DNA from: Microcaldota archaeon
GTDB lineage: Archaea; Micrarchaeota; Micrarchaeia; Micrarchaeales; Micrarchaeaceae
Reading direction: 5' to 3'
DNA length: 6,083 nt
NCBI GenBank assembly: GCA_021836925.1
Contig: JAKBHG010000043.1
Span: 1 to 6,083, forward strand
Shown: one piece after another, positions 4,869 to 6,083 of the stretch
Layout of the letters: the number at the start of each line of letters is the position of its first letter
Numbering within the stretch: position 1 is the stretch's first letter
Program-made: the position numbers and the translations under genes
The notes under the pieces: generated by a model
Told to the model about the DNA's origin: nothing
Seen by the model: the letters and a program-made list of their open reading frames with translations, nothing else
Databases searched by the model: none

Positions 4869-5816
4869 TCATTCCAGGTTCAGCGCAGCGGCGATTATCG
4901 GCAGTATTATCGTTGCGTCGCCGTCGACAGTTACGTACTTCGCATCCTCCTTTATCTTGCCCCACGACACCGCCTCGGATAGCCTAGCGCCCGAAAGGCT
5001 GCCGTCGTACTGCGTCGCAGTGGTTATGTACGCCGCGTAGTCGAGTCCGCCCTTGAACTGGTTCCACCAGATGACGTGGTGCTTGCTTATCCCTCCCCCT
5101 ATCATGAGCGCGCCGGTCGTCTTGTGGTCGAACACGAGGTTGCTGAGCTCAAGCTCATCCGCAATAAGGTTCAGCTTGAACTTGTGATCCTGCGAGAAAA
5201 GCGTCATCTGCGTGCCGAACGCCCCATCAAGTATCCCCGGGCAGTATATGGGCACGTTGTGGTCGTATGCCTGCTTCAGTATAGAGTTCTCATCGGTCAT
5301 CCTCTTGCCGAACTCCCTTATCAGAGCGCTTGCGCTGTATTCCGTCTTGTAGTCGGCCGAGCCGTAAAGCTCGTCCATGATCTTGTTGAAAACATCCTCA
5401 AGCTGCGTGCCGTACTCCCCATTCTCTATGAAGACGTTGCCGAGCCTGAACACGCCCGCTTTGTGCAGCTCGGTGTCGTCGGCATTGAACGATCCGACGT
5501 TGTACACTCCGCCGGTAGCCCTCGCTATGTCATGGTCGAGCGTGCCTCCAGTGGTTATTATCGCGTCGAAGTACTTCACCATGCCCGCGAGCACGCCCCT
5601 AAGGCCCGTCGACACTATGTCTGCTGGGAACGAGAGGAAATTGAAGGAGTCCTTGTCCTTTATCATCTTCCCTACTATGTCTATGCTGTCGACCATGTGC
5701 TGTGCCGAGAATCCGCCGATGTCCCCCATCTGGCTCATGAGGTCGCTGACTTTCATGTCCTTCGTTATCCTGACATCCCTGACCTTCCTCTTCAGCAAGT
5801 CATCCTTAGAATACAT
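4869..5816 (-). CDS. dys: Deoxyhypusine synthase
   Basis: This cytoplasmic enzyme uses NAD+ and spermidine to transfer an aminobutyl group onto one lysine of translation factor aIF5A, the first step of hypusine formation. The 315-residue product has the usual archaeal length. The N-terminal part has the MGDIGGFSA segment (30-38). FNFLSFPADIVSTGLRGVL (58-76) and ITTGGTLDHDIAR (87-99) fit the NAD-binding fold. NVPIYCPGILDGAFG (187-201) follows. The active site is GGGISKHHVIWW (240-251), in which Lys245 corresponds to the catalytic lysine (Lys329 in the human enzyme) that forms the covalent intermediate. DYAAYITTATQYDGSLSGAR (259-278) and EAVSWGKI (281-288) complete the spermidine/NAD site. No key residue is missing. 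The ATG is preceded by GGTTGAT 3 nt upstream, and the N-terminus fits the family. It is the first gene leftward from a divergent promoter region. Co-occurrence with the synthetase gene is a translation-related grouping, but the 281-bp gap argues against tight coupling. Confidence 0.96.
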   Translation of the reverse strand: MYSKDDLLKRKVRDVRITKDMKVSDLMSQMGDIGGFSAQHMVDSIDIVGKMIKDKDSFNFLSFPADIVSTGLRGVLAGMVKYFDAIITTGGTLDHDIARATGGVYNVGSFNADDTELHKAGVFRLGNVFIENGEYGTQLEDVFNKIMDELYGSADYKTEYSASALIREFGKRMTDENSILKQAYDHNVPIYCPGILDGAFGTQMTLFSQDHKFKLNLIADELELSNLVFDHKTTGALMIGGGISKHHVIWWNQFKGGLDYAAYITTATQYDGSLSGARLSEAVSWGKIKEDAKYVTVDGDATIILPIIAAALNLE

Positions 5817-5863
5817 AATATCAACCGTAGCCCTTACAAATCGCTTCAGGATAGAGTTACAGG

Positions 5864-5872
5864 AATATTATC
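5864..5872 (-). promoter_or_regulatory. TATA-like box for deoxyhypusine synthase
   Basis: On the minus strand GATAATATT lies 47 bp upstream of the start codon, an appropriate distance for an archaeal promoter with a 20-30 nt leader. The A/T-rich run at 5883-5892 is an alternative about 20 bp further up. Confidence 0.4.
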
Positions 5873-5882
5873 TACGAAAGAC

Positions 5883-5892
5883 TATTTATTTG
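5883..5892 (+). promoter_or_regulatory. TATA-like box for the rightward oxidoreductase gene
   Basis: TATTTATTTG on the plus strand is the main A/T element before the rightward gene. Initiation about 25 bases downstream (near 5910) would exclude the in-frame ATGs at 5896 and 5902 and leave those at 5932 and 5965. Confidence 0.4.
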
Positions 5893-5964
5893 TTAATGTT
5901 GATGTCCTACTGCGCTCTGGCACAGAGGATAATGGAACAGCGTGCTGGCGCACCAGTGATCACG

Positions 5965-6083
5965 ATGGCAGTACAACCGCCTTCTATAGTGAACAAACCG
6001 TACAGGCTCGCAGAGATAATCAAGGAGACGCCGGACGTCGACACGTTCAGGTTCAAGTCCCAGGACGGATCGAAGCTGGCTTT
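5965..6083 (+). CDS. FAD/NAD(P)H oxidoreductase, N-terminal fragment (ferredoxin-reductase-type)
   Basis: The gene runs off the right edge, so only about 40 residues are visible. They read MAVQPPSIVNKPYRLAEII, then KETPDVDTFRFKSQDG. The pattern KPYRl-eI--ETpdv-tFrF is the first strand pair of the FAD-binding beta-barrel found in ferredoxin-NADP reductase-like proteins, such as NAD(P)H-flavin reductases and PyrK-type subunits. The next part should contain the P-G-Q-F and R-x-Y-S flavin motifs, which lie outside. The start is uncertain. In-frame ATGs exist at 5896, 5902, 5932 (preceded by GAGG) and 5965 (preceded by GTGAT 4 nt away). I prefer 5965 because homology starts soon after it and the codons upstream (CGT, GCT) look unlike coding DNA of this genome. 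It is divergent from deoxyhypusine synthase. Substrate and partner cannot be told from this fragment. Confidence 0.6.
   Translation, partial: MAVQPPSIVNKPYRLAEIIKETPDVDTFRFKSQDGSKLA

Noticed and set aside
4694..5040. Overlapping plus-strand open frames in the 4.7-5.0 kb region
   Set aside because: They run into the antisense of deoxyhypusine synthase, are Pro/Arg/Ser-rich and lack a ribosome binding site. An RNA or nothing is more likely.
1..6083. CRISPR array, tRNA or rRNA genes
   Set aside because: I saw no regularly spaced direct repeats, no GGTTCGAAT-type T-arm with a matching acceptor stem, and no rRNA-like conserved stretches in the window.

Overview
The window looks like chromosomal DNA of an archaeon. 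Four signs support this: a threonyl-tRNA synthetase with the archaeal-type N-terminal proofreading domain; a deoxyhypusine synthase (a eukaryotic/archaeal enzyme); A/T boxes resembling archaeal TATA elements upstream of most transcription units; and Shine-Dalgarno sequences of the GGAGGT/GGTGAT type. Codon use in the main genes is distinctive, with ATA frequent for Ile and AGG for Arg in otherwise fairly GC-rich DNA. An acidophilic or uncultivated lineage (for example Micrarchaeota/ARMAN-like or Thermoplasmatota-like) is possible, but I cannot settle the taxon from sequence alone.

Layout, left to right. Positions 1-180 carry a piece of an IS66-family transposase on the minus strand, open at the left edge and cut off in mid-protein near 170-180. 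A GC-rich junction of about 65 bp follows. Then come three plus-strand genes: a Tag-type 3-methyladenine DNA glycosylase (246-818), an HPP-family membrane protein (882-1520) and a CPA-type cation/proton antiporter (1526-2845). The two membrane-protein genes are 5 bp apart. The antiporter has a strong ribosome binding site at the end of the upstream gene and probably its own internal TATA box, so it can be expressed with the HPP gene or alone.

These genes converge, across only 35 bp, on a minus-strand threonyl-tRNA synthetase (2881-4587). Upstream of it a 281-bp non-coding stretch (4588-4868) holds a TATA-like box, two hairpins and a T-rich run. Next is the minus-strand deoxyhypusine synthase (4869-5816). 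A divergent promoter region separates this from the start of a plus-strand gene that runs off the right edge and resembles the N-terminus of a ferredoxin-reductase-type FAD/NAD(P)H oxidoreductase.

Functionally this is mostly housekeeping: DNA alkylation repair, ion homeostasis, tRNA-Thr charging with proofreading, and hypusine modification of aIF5A. I see no clear new multi-gene system. The points most worth a second look are the transposase junction beside a bacterial-type repair gene, the HPP/antiporter pair with an altered HPP signature and a Ser-Asp ion-site motif, and a possible small RNA between the two minus-strand genes.
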